64,000 nucleotides of DNA from Liolophura sinensis (Eukaryota; Mollusca; Polyplacophora; Chitonida; Chitonidae): contig NC_088296.1 in assembly GCF_032854445.1 (NCBI RefSeq), forward strand, positions 25,677,897-25,741,896. Direction: 5' to 3'. The translations under genes and the position numbers were made by a program. This document shows positions 1-12,600 of the stretch, piece after piece (the first letter of the stretch is position 1; each line of letters opens with the position of its first letter). The notes under the pieces were generated by a model. It saw only the letters and a list, made by a program, of their open reading frames with translations. It was not told the origin of the DNA and made no database searches.

Positions 1-240
1 CTGAATTATTGAGCTTGAGGCTTAAAATACATCAGGTATATGTATGATCAACACATTTATGAATATTCACAGTCGATAAATGTACAGGCTGTAATAATTA
101 TCCGTTCTACATGTATGTAATACTTAAATGTAAGTTTGTAACTGGCTGAAAGGCCAATGTAACCCTGTCACATCATATCACTTAGAGCTAGTATATTCAT
201 AAATGAGAGATAATTTATGGATTTGTCATAACTCTAATAG
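1..240. other. no gene seen, AT-rich sequence
   Basis: This is unique AT-rich sequence before the first SINE fragment. I see no exon or repeat in it. Confidence 0.5.
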
Positions 241-416
241 TCCAGCTCATGCTGGCGTTCTCTCTAGCTGTGAGTGGGAAAGTCTGCCAGAAACCTGTGA
301 ATGGTTGTGGGTTTCCCCCGGACTCTGCCTGGTTAATTCCTTCCACAATGCTGACCGCCATAATATATGTGAAATATTCTTGAGTACAGTGTAAAACTCC
401 AATCAAATAAATAAAT
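241..416 (+). mobile_element. 5'-truncated SINE copy
   Basis: It contains the SINE body (CCAGCTCATGCTGG, a GTGGGTTTCCCCC block, CACAATGCTGACCGCC) and the tail GTGAAATATTCTTGAGTA followed by an AATAAATAAAT run. The tRNA-like head is missing. Confidence 0.8.
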
Positions 417-429
417 ACATGGTGTAACT

Positions 430-1098
430 GATACATGGTAGTTATGGATGAGATGAGCACAGACTGTTTTGTAATAGCTGTAATAATACCTGGTAGTTAT
501 GGATCAGTTGAGAGGTCAGCACAGTCTACTGTGTAATAGCTGTAATAATATTTGGTAGTTGTGGATCAGTTGAGAGGTCAATACAGTCTGCTGTGTAATA
601 GCTCTAATTATACCTGGTAGTTGTGGATCATTTGAGAGGTCAGTAGTCTGCTGTGTAATAGCTGTGATAATACTTGGTAGATCTGGATCAGTTGAGAGGT
701 CAGTACAGTCTACTGTGTAATAGCTGTAATAATACTTGGTAGTTGTGGATCAGTTGAGAGGTCAGTACAGTCTACTGTGTAATAGCTGTAATAATACTTG
801 GTAGTTGTGGATCAGTTGAGAGGTCAGTACAGTCTACTGTGTAATAGCTGTAATAATACTTGGTAGTTGTGGATCAGTTGAGAGGTCAGTACAGTCTACT
901 GTGTAATAGCTGTAATAATGCTCATAGATCTGGATCAGTTGAGAGGCCAGTACAGTCTGCTGTGTAATAGCTCTAATTATACCTGGAAGTTATGGATCAG
1001 TTGAGAGGTCAGCACGGTCTACTGTGTAATAGCTGTAATAATACTTGGTAGTTATGGATCAGTTGAGAGGTCAGTACAGTCTTCTGTGTAATAGCTGG
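430..1098. repeat. 62-bp tandem array, about 11 copies
   Basis: The unit is like ACTTGGTAGTTGTGGATCAG plus GTCAGTACAGTCTACTGTGT. The central copies are nearly identical and the outer ones more diverged. It lies upstream of MAN2A. Confidence 0.93.
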
Positions 1099-1954
1099 TG
1101 CCTCTAAAAATGCACTTTTGGTAGGAAATTTTCAGTTAGGATACAGGGAAAATGCATCACAATCCACTTGAAATGGGTTTGTGAATCATAGGTGCAGCTG
1201 TTATTCCATGGCGCATGTTCATGGGTAGATTTGTGACAGCTTGTGCAGAGTGTGGTTGTCATTCAGATTGGATTTACTTTGATTTTTCAACTGCCTGTAC
1301 AACCAATATTTTAAAAACGTTCTGAGAGAACTGTCGGATGCAGAGAAATAATATGCATAGTTTTAGGAAGCTTGCATCTTCAGTAACACAAACAAAGCAT
1401 TTTAGCCTCATTTACATAATAATGGCATGGACAGATTTCACTGATTGAAAACTGATTGAGGTAGAGAAGATTTACAGTATTTACATTTCTGTATATATAT
1501 ATATATATACACACACATACATGTATATATTTATATATGGACTCAAAAAATTCAGTTAGGACTGAGTGTACATGCATGCAAGATCTGACAAGACCTGAAT
1601 TGATTACATGCTATCTCCTAAATCATCTGCATGGATTTCCCTGAACTGAATTGGTGACATGGAAATTTCTGATAAGATAAGGAGAGTTTGTGGAGTATTT
1701 GCTCTGTACATGGGTAAGGTATGTAAATGTGGCAGTGCATGTATGTGTTTAACACAAACTTATAACCGTTTTAACCGTCGCGTATGTGGCATTCTGCAGA
1801 AGTTACATAATAGATCGGTGCATTTCAGTAAGTTATTTTGGATGAACTACATGTAGCTGGTAATTCTTCGTGTGGAGTGCAACAGCACTCAAGCTGTGCA
1901 AAGAATCTGTGCATTTGAGAATTTAAGTCCACCTGTCCACCTGTAATGTCCACT
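1099..1954. other. unique spacer, no gene seen
   Basis: Unique AT-rich DNA with a (TA)n(CA)n microsatellite at about 1493-1518. It may hold the MAN2A promoter or 5' UTR exon, but no specific signal stands out. Confidence 0.5.
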
Positions 1955-3580
1955 TCTCTCAGAAAGAATGGTATAGTGGACGCAATGAAACAGTACATTG
2001 CAGTATGTCTGGGTCTGACTCATGTTTCTGTTTACCAGCTGATCCATCAGTAGGAATGGTACAGGAGGTGTGACTGCGGACACGATGGAGTGGTACATTG
2101 CAGTATGTGAGGGTTCTAATTCAGTCATGTTTCTGTTTACCAGCTGATCCATCAGGAGGAATGGTACAGGAGCTGTGACTGCAGACACGATGGAGTGGTA
2201 CATTGCAGTATGTGAGGGTTCTAATTCAGTCATGTTTCTGTTTACCAGCTGATCCATCAGGAGGAATGGTACAGGAGCTGTGACTGCAGACACGATGGAG
2301 TGGTACATTGCAGTATGTGAGGGTTCTAATTCAGTCATGTTTCTGTTTACCAGCTGATCCATCAGGAGGAATGGTACAGGAGCTGTGACTGCAGACACGA
2401 TGGAGTGGTACATTGCAGTATGTGAGGGTTCTAATTCAGTCATGTTTCTGTTTACCAGCTGATCCATCAGGAGGAATGGTACAGGAGCTGTGACTGCAGA
2501 CACGATGGAGTGGTACATTACAGTATGTCAGTGTTCTAATTCAGTCATGTTTCTGTTTACCAGCTGATCCATCAGGAGGAATGGTACAAGAGCTGTGACT
2601 GCGGACACGATGGAGTGGTACATTACAGTATGTGAGGGTTCTAATTCAGTCATGTTTCTGTTTACCAGCTGATCCATCAGGAGGAATGGTACAGGAGGTG
2701 TGACTGCAGACACGATGGAGTGGTACATTGCAGTATGTCAGGGTTCTAATTCAGTCATGTTTCTGTTTACCAGCTAATCCATCAGGAGGAATGGTACAGG
2801 AGGTGTGACTGCAGACACGATGAAGCGGTACATTACAATATGTGAGGGTTCTCATTCAGTCATGTTTCTGTTTACCAGCTGATTCATCAGGAGGAATGGT
2901 ACAAGAGCTGTGACTGCGGACACGATGGAGTGGTACATTACAGTATGTCAGGGTTCTAATTCAGTCATGTTTCTGTTTACCAGCTGATCCATCAGGCGGA
3001 ATGGTACAGGAGCTGTGACTGCAGACACAATGAAGCGGTACATTACAGTATGTGAGGGTTCTAATTCAGTCATGTTTCTGTTTACCAGCTGATCCATCAG
3101 GAGGAATGGTACAAGGGCTGTGACTGCGGACACGATGGAGTGGTACATTACAGTATGTCAGTGTTCTCATTCAGTCATGTTTCTGTTTACCAGCTGATCC
3201 ATCAGGAGGAATGGTACAAGAGCTGTGACTGCGGACACGATGGAGTGGTACATTACAGTATGTGAGGGTTCTAATTCAGTCATGTTTCTGTTTACCAGCT
3301 GATCCATCAGGAGGAATGGCACAGGAGCTGTGACTGCAGACACGATGAAGCGGTACATTACAGTATGTGAGGGTTCTCATTCAGTCATGTTTCTGTTTAC
3401 CAGCTGATCCGTCAAGAGGAATGGTACAGGAGCTGTGACTGCAGACACGATGGAGTGGTACATTACAGTATGTCAGTGTTCTAATTCAGTCATGTTTCTG
3501 TTTACCAGCTGATCCATCAGGAGGAATGGTACAGGAGCTGTGACTGCAGACACAATGAAGCGGTACATTGCAGTATGGGG
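1955..3580 (+). repeat. 105-bp tandem array built from the MAN2A start-codon exon, 15 copies
   Basis: The sequence CTGATCCATCAG or a variant recurs every 105 bases from 2039 to 3509. Each unit holds a splice acceptor (TTTCTGTTTACCAG), 5' UTR, an ATG in good context (GACACGATGGAG), the codons for M-E/K-W/R-Y-I-A/T and then GTATGTGAGG, which looks like a donor. The last unit is the functional MAN2A exon 1 (ATG 3555). The minus strand is also open over 209 codons, but only because 105 is a multiple of three. Confidence 0.95.
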
Positions 3581-3671
3581 CTCCATCTTCTTCTTTGTGG
3601 TGTGTTGTTCCCTTTACCTGATGCTGGAAACTCTCAGTATGCAGCCTGCCAGACCAGATGTTTTGAATGAG
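3555..3671 (+). CDS. MAN2A: MAN2A coding exon 1: start codon and signal anchor
   Basis: This exon encodes 39 residues starting [10 protein letters not shown], followed by a hydrophobic segment of about 16 residues ([15 protein letters not shown]) that serves as type II signal anchor. The pattern (MK..., GS, then SLYLML) matches the N-terminus of vertebrate MAN2A1, which fixes the start. The ATG has A at -3. A splice acceptor (TTTCTGTTTACCAG) lies at 3495-3508, so a further 5' UTR exon should lie upstream. The exon ends in phase 0 at donor GTAATG. The acceptor, UTR and first six codons are the template of the 105-bp array immediately upstream. Confidence 0.93.
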
Positions 3672-6600
3672 GTAATGAGCTTTGTTTTTTGCCCTTCTAC
3701 CATTTACGTGTACCTGTACTCCTACATGTCTGTACACCTTGACCATGATATATTCACCATATCTAGAAAATATGCTTGAAAAACGTACGTCAGACAGTTG
3801 TTTAAATTTTCAAATGAACCCTGTTTTACCTTTCAGTTGTACAAGAGTGCATGGTAAAAGTGATCTGGTTTCTCTATCATGGCTTACATCTATCCCATGA
3901 ACTGATGTGAATTCCATAGTAGAATTTGATTTATAGATTTAGCAAGCACATCATAGGAGAGTGGCTGTAACATTTTACATTGTAGAAATGCTTCCACCCA
4001 TCTCCAGAAATAAATGTGTCAAACATGGCAAAGGTTTATCCCTAATTCCTCAACCTTTCCGCAGATGAAAGAGCAATTTCCAGTGCAATTTATGCACATT
4101 TTTAATTTGATTTTGGAGACAAAACTACTTTGGTTGGGTTGACTAATTTCAGCGCTTCCCCAAATTTTAACTTTATCAGTCTGCTCAGAATAATGCTGTC
4201 AGAATATGCGTGAATAAACACCTTGCACATATGTGAAAAGATTGAAGATATAATTATTTTAATATTATAATATAAATACAGTATAATATTAGGTTTGTTT
4301 TTTTTAATTTTATTAAGTGTATTTTCATATCAAAGAACAAGTACAGACCTGACAATTACTTGTAAATTTAAGACAGATATTGTCTTTACATACATCCTGC
4401 AGATGGTCGTGGGTTTTCCCTGGGCTCTGACCAGTTTCCTCCCACCGTAATGCTGGCCGCCGTCATAAAAGTGAAATATTGTTGATTACAACATAAAACA
4501 CCAATCAATTAAATAAGTAAATGTGGCTTGTTTTTAAAAGAACAATACCACAGGAAATTGCCAATTCAATGTGACCAATATCAAGACTCTGAGAAAACAT
4601 TAAGACTAAAAGTACACATATCCACATGTATAAAGGTTTCCACATGAATAAAGGTTTCCACAGCGTACCTTTTGTATTTATTTTGTATTTGTTATGTGGC
4701 ATAGTTGAAATATCCCAATTAAACGTTAACTAAAATGCACACATATAGAAAATCGATGTTATAAATTTGAACCATTCAGGCGTGATGACTCCAGCAAGCA
4801 GCTGTTTCAAGCGACATCTTGAAAGCCTTGTTTTACCTTTTAGCCACATTTTGGTATGATACAAGTGACATGACATTGTGGAACGAGTTTCTCTAATTTA
4901 TTCTAATTTCTAAGAATTCCGCAATAAATGTGACCTAAAAGGTACCGAGTATGTCAAAAAGAATGGATTAGGCCGTTCAGATTTCTTTTGACTCGTTTTA
5001 CAAAATAACTATAAACTATGCATGTAGTTGTTTATTTGTTGTCTTTTGTGTTAACCAGATAGTGTACATGTATGTGTGCCTGATATTTACACTTATTTTC
5101 TGTTGTGTTTGCTTCGTTCCTAAGTATGACCTTGACTCCATTGAGGGGAAAATCAAACGGATTGAAGGAGATCTTCAGAAGAACCAAGACACTATCCGCA
5201 AAATCAAAGATACTGTGAGACAAATCGCCAAGGGAGATGAAAACGGCATCAAGTCATTGAAGCAAATATTTGATGATGCTGGCAATAATGGAGTTGTCAG
5301 AATGGATGAGAGGTTCAAGGACAATATCTTGGAGGTATTAGTAGCCAGGAAGGCAGTCTCCATAGCAGAGGGCATGTGTGGTTTGCAGGATGCCCCTGAA
5401 GCGAAGACCGACGTCAAGGTATTATATTAAAACCAGCATTGTTTTTTACTAGATTATTGTAGATTATTACGAAGCTGGGGCCTCTGTGGCTGAGTTGGTT
5501 AGCGCGCTAGCACAGCGTAATGACACAGGAGTCTTTCACCGATGAGGTCGCTGTGAGTTCATGTCCAGCTCATGCTGACTTCCTCTCTGGCCGTACGTGG
5601 GAAGGTCTGCCAGCCACCATAATGCAACCGGGTTTCCACCCACCATAATGCTGGCCACTGTCGTATAAGTGAAATATTCTTGAGTATGGTGTAAAACACC
5701 AATAAAATAAATAAATAAATATTACGAAGCCAATAAGCTGGACTTGAATTCACAGCGGCTGCTCCTTAGTATACTCCGGCATATGCTCATGATCAGCCAC
5801 ATAGTCCCCTGAAACACTGTTTAGATATGGATACAGCAAATAGAACCTGTCTGCATGTACTATCTGGTGGAAAAAAAACAACAGTCATAGGAAATAGAAC
5901 CTGTCTACATGTACTGACTGGTGAAAAAACACAACAGTCATAGGAAATAGAACCTGTCTGCATGTACTGACTGGTGAAAAAACACAACAGTCATAGGAAA
6001 TAGAACCTGTCTACATGTACTGACTGGTGAAAAAACACAACAGTCATAGGAAATAGAACCTGTCTACATGTACTGACTGGTGAAAAAACACAACAGTCAT
6101 AGTAAATTGAACCTGTCTACATGTACTGACTGGTGAAAAAACACAACAGTCATTGGGAATTGAACCTGTCTACATGTACTGACTGGTGAAAAAACACAAC
6201 AGTCATAGGAAATAGAGCCTGTCTACATGTACTGACTGGTGAAAAAACACAACAGTCAAAGGAAATAGAACCTGTCTACATGTACTGACTGGTGAAAAAA
6301 CACAACAGTCAAAGGAAATAGAACCTGTCTACATGTACTGACTGGTGAAAAAACACAACAGTCAAAGGAAATAGAACCTGTCTACATGTACTGACTGGTG
6401 AAAAAACACAACAGTCATAGGAAATAGAACCTGTCTACATGTACTGACTGGTGAAAAAACACAACAGTCAAAGGAAATAGAACCTGTCTACATGTACTGA
6501 CTGGTGAAAAAACACAACAGTCATAGGAAATAGAACCTGTCTACATGTACTGACTGGTGAAAAAACACAACAGTCAAAGGAAATAGAACCTGTCTACATG

Positions 6601-9600
6601 TACTGACTGGTGAAAAAACACAACAGTCATTGGAAATTGAACCTGTCTACATGTACTGACTGGTGAAAAAACACAACAGTCATAGGAAATAGAGCCTGTC
6701 TACATGTACTGACTGGTGAAAAAACACAACAGTCATAGGAAATAGAACCTGTCTACATGTACTGACTGGTGAAAAAACACAACAGTCAAAGGAAATAGAA
6801 CCTGTCTACATGTACTGACTGGTGAAAAAACACAACAGTCATAGGTAATAGAACCTGTCTACATGTACTGACTGGCATTCAAATATTTGAATACTATGGT
6901 GGGCTTTATGAGCCATACTGATGGTATCAAGGAACTCTGACGTCACATCACCTTGTTTTCCTGATGTTCACCAGAAGGAAGGAATTTTTGTGAATATTAT
7001 TTCAGTAATCTTTTATTCATAGATAAAAAAGTTATTCCAACATTCAGTGTCTTGATTAGGGTTTTATAAACTTCCCGTGACATCCTAACCTTTGATAGTG
7101 TGGTCCATACAGCCCACCTTAGAATTCAGATGTTTCAATGCCTTTCACTTTTCACAAAAATCTAAAAAATAAGTCAGAGTATATGTACATGTATGCATAT
7201 TTTTAAGTGGTCTATTTAGTGATGCCTTCTTCAGTTTTTAGGGGTCTTTTCCTTTAGACCATATCATAGAATTGTTCACTTATACGACAACTATCAGGTT
7301 TGTAGCTAGAGAAAACCTGAGTGAAAGGAATGACCTTATAAAGCGGCAAAAGATCTGGCTGGTTGAGTACAAATCTGCGCTGGTCTGCGGTGATCAGGCT
7401 GTGACGAACGCCCCATCTGTGATGAACCAACCATCTGTGATGAACCAACCATCCATGATAAACGAACCATCCATGATAAACGAACCATCCGTCATGTTTG
7501 TGATGAATGAACCATCCGTGATGAACGAACGATCCGTGATGTTTGTGATGAATGAACCATCTCTGATGAATGAACTACCCGTGATGAACAAACCATTCGT
7601 GATAAACGAACCATCCATGATGAACGAACCATCCGTGATGTTGGTGATGAATGAACCATTCGTGATGAACGAACCATCCATGATGAACAAACCATCCATG
7701 ATGTTCGTGATGAGCGAACCATCAGTGATGAACAAACCATCCGTGATGAACGAACTATTTGAGGCCATGAAATAAACTAGCTTATGCTTGTGTGTGGTAT
7801 TCATGAATACACTGTACATGGGCATACATAGAATTGATCACTGATACAATCGTGGTCAGGCTTGTTAGTGAAGAATATTAGAGTGCCCTTGGTAAACCAC
7901 TGACCTTTGTCAGACTTGTGACAAACCTTCCCCTGTGTGATGTTGTGGGAAGATAAGCGGGAACACAAGACTAAGTTTACTGAGGTCCATAAAATGGTGA
8001 AAAAAGGGGATTCGCATCTTCTAACAACTTGGTACGAAAGTGAAATATTCGTCAAAATCACGGTAAAAGCGGAAAAATTTGGCCCTGGCTTAGTTGAGGG
8101 ATGCTGGTATTCTGTTCTATGATATTCCACCATCACACCATACTTTGAACATGCACACACATCGTACATTGTAATAATTTAGTTTGACAGGCCAAAAGTT
8201 GTGATTGTTATAAAACGTTCATAGGTATCCTAGAGCTAAGGCATCTGGATCAAGAAGTTATCTTAGACTTACATGTAAGTCAAAACAACAAAATAGTTCA
8301 CTGATTTGAGATTTTTGTTATGAACAATTTTTAGGCTTAGGCTTTCATGGCATAATTGAAATTTAGAATTTAACTTCAAATCTTATTTTTTTCAGAAGCC
8401 CTGCTGGGTTTCCTCCCACCATGATGCCTGCCACCATCGTATCAGTGAAATATTCTTGAGTACGGCGTAAAACACCAATCAAATAAGTAAATAAATGTTT
8501 CCAGAAGGGATACCATAAGTAAAGACAGTAAAGTCTGAGTTAATAAACTCTAAAACAGCCATGAAGCCGACCCCCCCCCCCAACTTCCCCCCAGCAGCAC
8601 GTGCTTGTGGATACAGTTTGTGTGCTGTGTGTGACACTCGCTTGAGTCAATTGGCCCATACATCCATGTGTTTACCTTGTACACACAAATATTACCTGTC
8701 CTCTGTGGTTAAGTCTGAGCCTGAGTGTTGACAGACATTTGTCTGTATATTTACTCTTATTTACACAGCAATCCAGGTAACTCCTGCACTTTAGTGAATG
8801 ACGTGGGCCAGTGTTAACTCAGCCGTAAATCAGGTGTAATTAGACACAGGTGTAGGTGTACAGTCTGTCAGCAAAGTCAACACCAATAATGCATGTACAT
8901 GTATACATTCATTGATGTTTGGGGTAAAGGGTGGGGGGGGGGGGGTGATGAAAATAATTGGTATTGCAAAATAATATACATGATGAATATTTCGATAACA
9001 AATGTGAGTATTGTACCTATAGATGCAGGTATGTTCATCAGCTACAGGAAATGCAGCTTGTGTAAATCTGGCATAATTTCTAGTAGACTGTGGGCTGTGT
9101 TCTATCTGTTATACAATGTAGGTGCTTGCCTTTCAGTGGTAGAGGCACATGAGGTGCGAGTGCAAAGCTGGCCTTTAAATACACATGGAATTTGTAAATT
9201 GCTTGTGTCAGTGGTGTTCATGTGGCTGTAAGCACAGTCTAGTGTTCTTGTGGGAATATGCTGATGATAAGAAGTCAGTGCTGTTCATTTGGCTGTTAGC
9301 ACAGTCTAGTGTTCTTGTGGGAATATGCTGACGATAAGAAGTCAGTGTTGTTCATGTGGCTGCTAGCACAGTATAGTGGTCTTGTGGGAATATGCTGACG
9401 ATAGGAAGTCAGTGTTGTTCATGTGGCTGCTAGCACAGTCTAGTGCTCTTGTGGGAATATGCTGACGATAGGAAGTCAGTGTTGTCCATGTGGCTGCTAG
9501 CACAGTATAGTGTTCTTGTGGGAATATGCTGATGATAAAAAGTCAGTGTTCGTTCTGGCTGCTAGCACAGTCTAGTGTTCTTGTGGGAATATGCTGACGA

Positions 9601-12600
9601 TAGGAAGTCAGTGTTGTTCATGTGGCTGCTAGAACAGTCTAGTGTTCTTGTGGGAATATGCTGACGATAGGAAGTCAATGTTGTTCATGTGGCTGCTAGC
9701 ACAGTCTAGTGTTCTTGTGGGAATATGCTGATGATAAGAAGTCAGTGTTCTTCATTCTGGCTGCTAGCACAGTCTAGTGTTCTTGTGGGAATATGCTGAT
9801 GATAAGAAGTCAGTGTTGTTCATGTGGCTGCTAGCACAGTCTAGTGTTCTTGTGGGAATATGCTGATGATAAGAAGTCAGTGTTCTTCATTCTGGCTGCT
9901 AGCACAGTCTAGTGTTCTTGTGGGAATATGCTGATGATAAGAAGTCAGTGTTGTTCATGTGGCTGCTAGCACTGTCTAGTGTTCTTGTGGGAATATGCTG
10001 ACGATAGGAAGTCAGTGTTGTCCATGTGGCTGCTAGCACAGTATAGTGTTCTTGTGGGAATATGCTGATGATAAGAAGTCAGTGTTGTTCATGTGGCTGC
10101 TAGCACAGTCTAGTGTTCTTGTGGGAATATGCTGACGACAGGAAGTCAGTGTTGTTCATGTGGCTGCTAGCACAGTATAGTGTTCTTGTGGGAATATGCT
10201 GACGATAAGAAGTCAGTGTTGTTCATGTGGCTGCTAGCACAGTCTAGTGTTCTTGTGGGAATATGCTGACGATAGGAAGTCAGCGTTGTTCATGTGGCTG
10301 CTAGCACAGTCTAGGTGTTCTTGTGGGAATATGGCTGACGATAGGAAGTCAGTGTTGTTCATGTGGCTGCTAGCTACAGTCTAGTGTTCTTGTGGGAATA
10401 TGCTGACGATAGGAAGTCAGTGTTGTTCATGTGGCTGCTAGCACAGTCTAGTGTTCTTGTGGGAATATGCTGACGATAGGAAGTCAATGCTGTTCATGTG
10501 GCTGCTAGCACAGTCTAGTGTTCTTGTGGGAATATGCTGACGATAGGAAGTCAGTGTTGTTCATGTGGCTGCTAGCACAGTCTAGTGTTCTTGTGGAATA
10601 TGCTGACGACAGGAAGTCAGTGTTGTTCATGTGGCTGCTAGCACAGTATAGTGGTCTTGTGGGAATATGCTGACGACAGGAACTCAGTGTTGTTCATGTG
10701 GCTGCTAGCACAGTCTAGTGTTCTTGTGGGAATATGCTGACGACAGGAACTCAGTGTTGTTCATGTGGCTGCAAGCACAGTATAGTGGTCTTGTGGGAAT
10801 ATGCTGACGACAGGAAGTCAGTGTTGTTCATGTGGCTGCTAGCACAGTATAGTGGTCTTGTGGGAATATGCTGACGATAAGAAGTCAGTGTTCTTCATTC
10901 TGGCTGCTAGCACAGTCTAGTGTTCTTATGGGAATATGCTGACGATAGGAAGTCAGTGTTGTTCATGTGGCTGCTAGCACAGTATAGTGTTCTTGTGGGA
11001 ATATGCTGACGATAGGAAGTCAGTGTTGTTCATTTGGCTGCTAGCACAGTCTAGTGTTCTTGTGGGAATATGCTGACGATAGGAAGTCAGTGTTGTTCAT
11101 GTGGCTGCTAGCACAGTCTAGTGTTCTTGTGGGAATATGCTGACGATAGGAAGTCAGTGTTGTTCATGTGGCTGCTAGCACAGTCTAGTGTTCTTGTGGG
11201 AATATGCTGACGATAGGAAGTCAGTGTTGTCCATGTGGCTGCTAGCACAGTCTAGTGTTCTTGTGGGAATATGCTGACGATAGGAAGTCAGTGCTGTTCA
11301 TGTGGCTGCTAGCACAGTATAGTGGTCTTGTGGGAATATGCTGACGATAGGAAGTCAGTGTTGTTCATGTGGCTGCAAGCACAGTATAGTGGTCTTGTGG
11401 GAATATGCTGACGACAGGAAGTCAGTGCTGTTCATTTGGCTGCTAGCACAGTCTAGTGTTCTTGTGGGAATATGCTGATGATAGGAAGTCAGTGTTGTTC
11501 ATTTGGCTGCTAGCACAGTCTAGTGTTCTTGTGGGAATATGCTGACGATAGGAAGTCAGTGTTGTTCATTTGGCTGCTAGCACAGTCTAGTGTTCTTGTG
11601 GGAATATGCTGACGATAGGAAGTCAGTGTTGTTCATTTGGCTGCTAGCACAGTCTAGTGTTCTTGTGGGAATATGCTGACGATAGGAAGTCAGTGTTGTT
11701 CATGTGGCTGCTAGCACAGTCTAGTGTTCTTGTGGGAATATGCTGACGATAGGAAGTCAGTGCTGTTCATGTGGCTGCTAGCACAGTCTAGTGTTCTTGT
11801 GGGAATATGCTGACGATAGGAAGTCAGTGTTGTTCATGTGGCTGCTAGCACAGTCTAGTGTTCTTGTGGGAATATGCTGACGATAGGAAGTCAGTGCTGT
11901 TCATGTGGCTGCTAGCACAGTCTAGTGTTCTTGTGGGAATATGCTGACGATAAGAAGTCAGTGTTCGTTCTGGCTGCTAGCACAGTATAGTGGTCTTGTG
12001 GGAATATGTTGACGACAGGAAGTCAGTGTTGTTCATGTGGCTGCTAGCACAGTCTAGTGTTCTTGTGGGAATATGCTGACGATAGGAAGTCAGTGTTGTT
12101 CATGTGGCTGCTAGCACAGTCTAGTGGTCTTGTGGGAATATGCTGACGATAGGAAGTCAGCGTTGTTCATGTGGCTGCTAGCACAGTCTAGTGGTCTTGT
12201 GGGAATATGCTGACGACAGGAAGTCAGTGTTGTTCATGTGGCTGCTAGCACAGTATAGTGTTCTTGTGGGAATATGCTGACGATAGGAAGTCAGTGTTGT
12301 TCATGTGGCTGCTAGCACAGTATAGTGTTCTTGTGGGAATATGCTGACGACAGGAAGTCAGTGTTGTTCATGTGGCTGCTAGCACAGTATAGTGGTCTTG
12401 TGGGAATATGCTGACGATAGGAAGTCAGCGTTGTTCATGTGGCTGCTAGCACAGTCTAGTGGTCTTGTGGGAATATGCTGACGATAGGAAGTCAGTGTTG
12501 TTCATGTGGCTGCTAGCACAGTCTAGTGGTCTTGTGGGAATATGCTGACGATAGGAAGTCAGTGTTGTTCATGTGGCTGCTAGCACAGTATAGTGGTCTT

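Noticed and set aside
203-460. Small frames containing SLPETCEWLWVSPG or similar, recurring across the window
   Set aside because: They are translations of the SINE body; the same peptides recur at each SINE copy.
1889-3358. Minus-strand 35-residue repeat protein ([20 protein letters not shown])
   Set aside because: Antisense of the 105-bp array copied from MAN2A exon 1.
5477-5565. Functional tRNA gene
   Set aside because: A- and B-box-like motifs are present, but no acceptor stem pairs and it continues into a SINE body and tail; the same holds at 56693.
7272-7825. NEPSVM hexapeptide repeat protein and its antisense counterpart
   Set aside because: 18-bp simple array; both strands open; unrelated to the flanking MAN2A exons.
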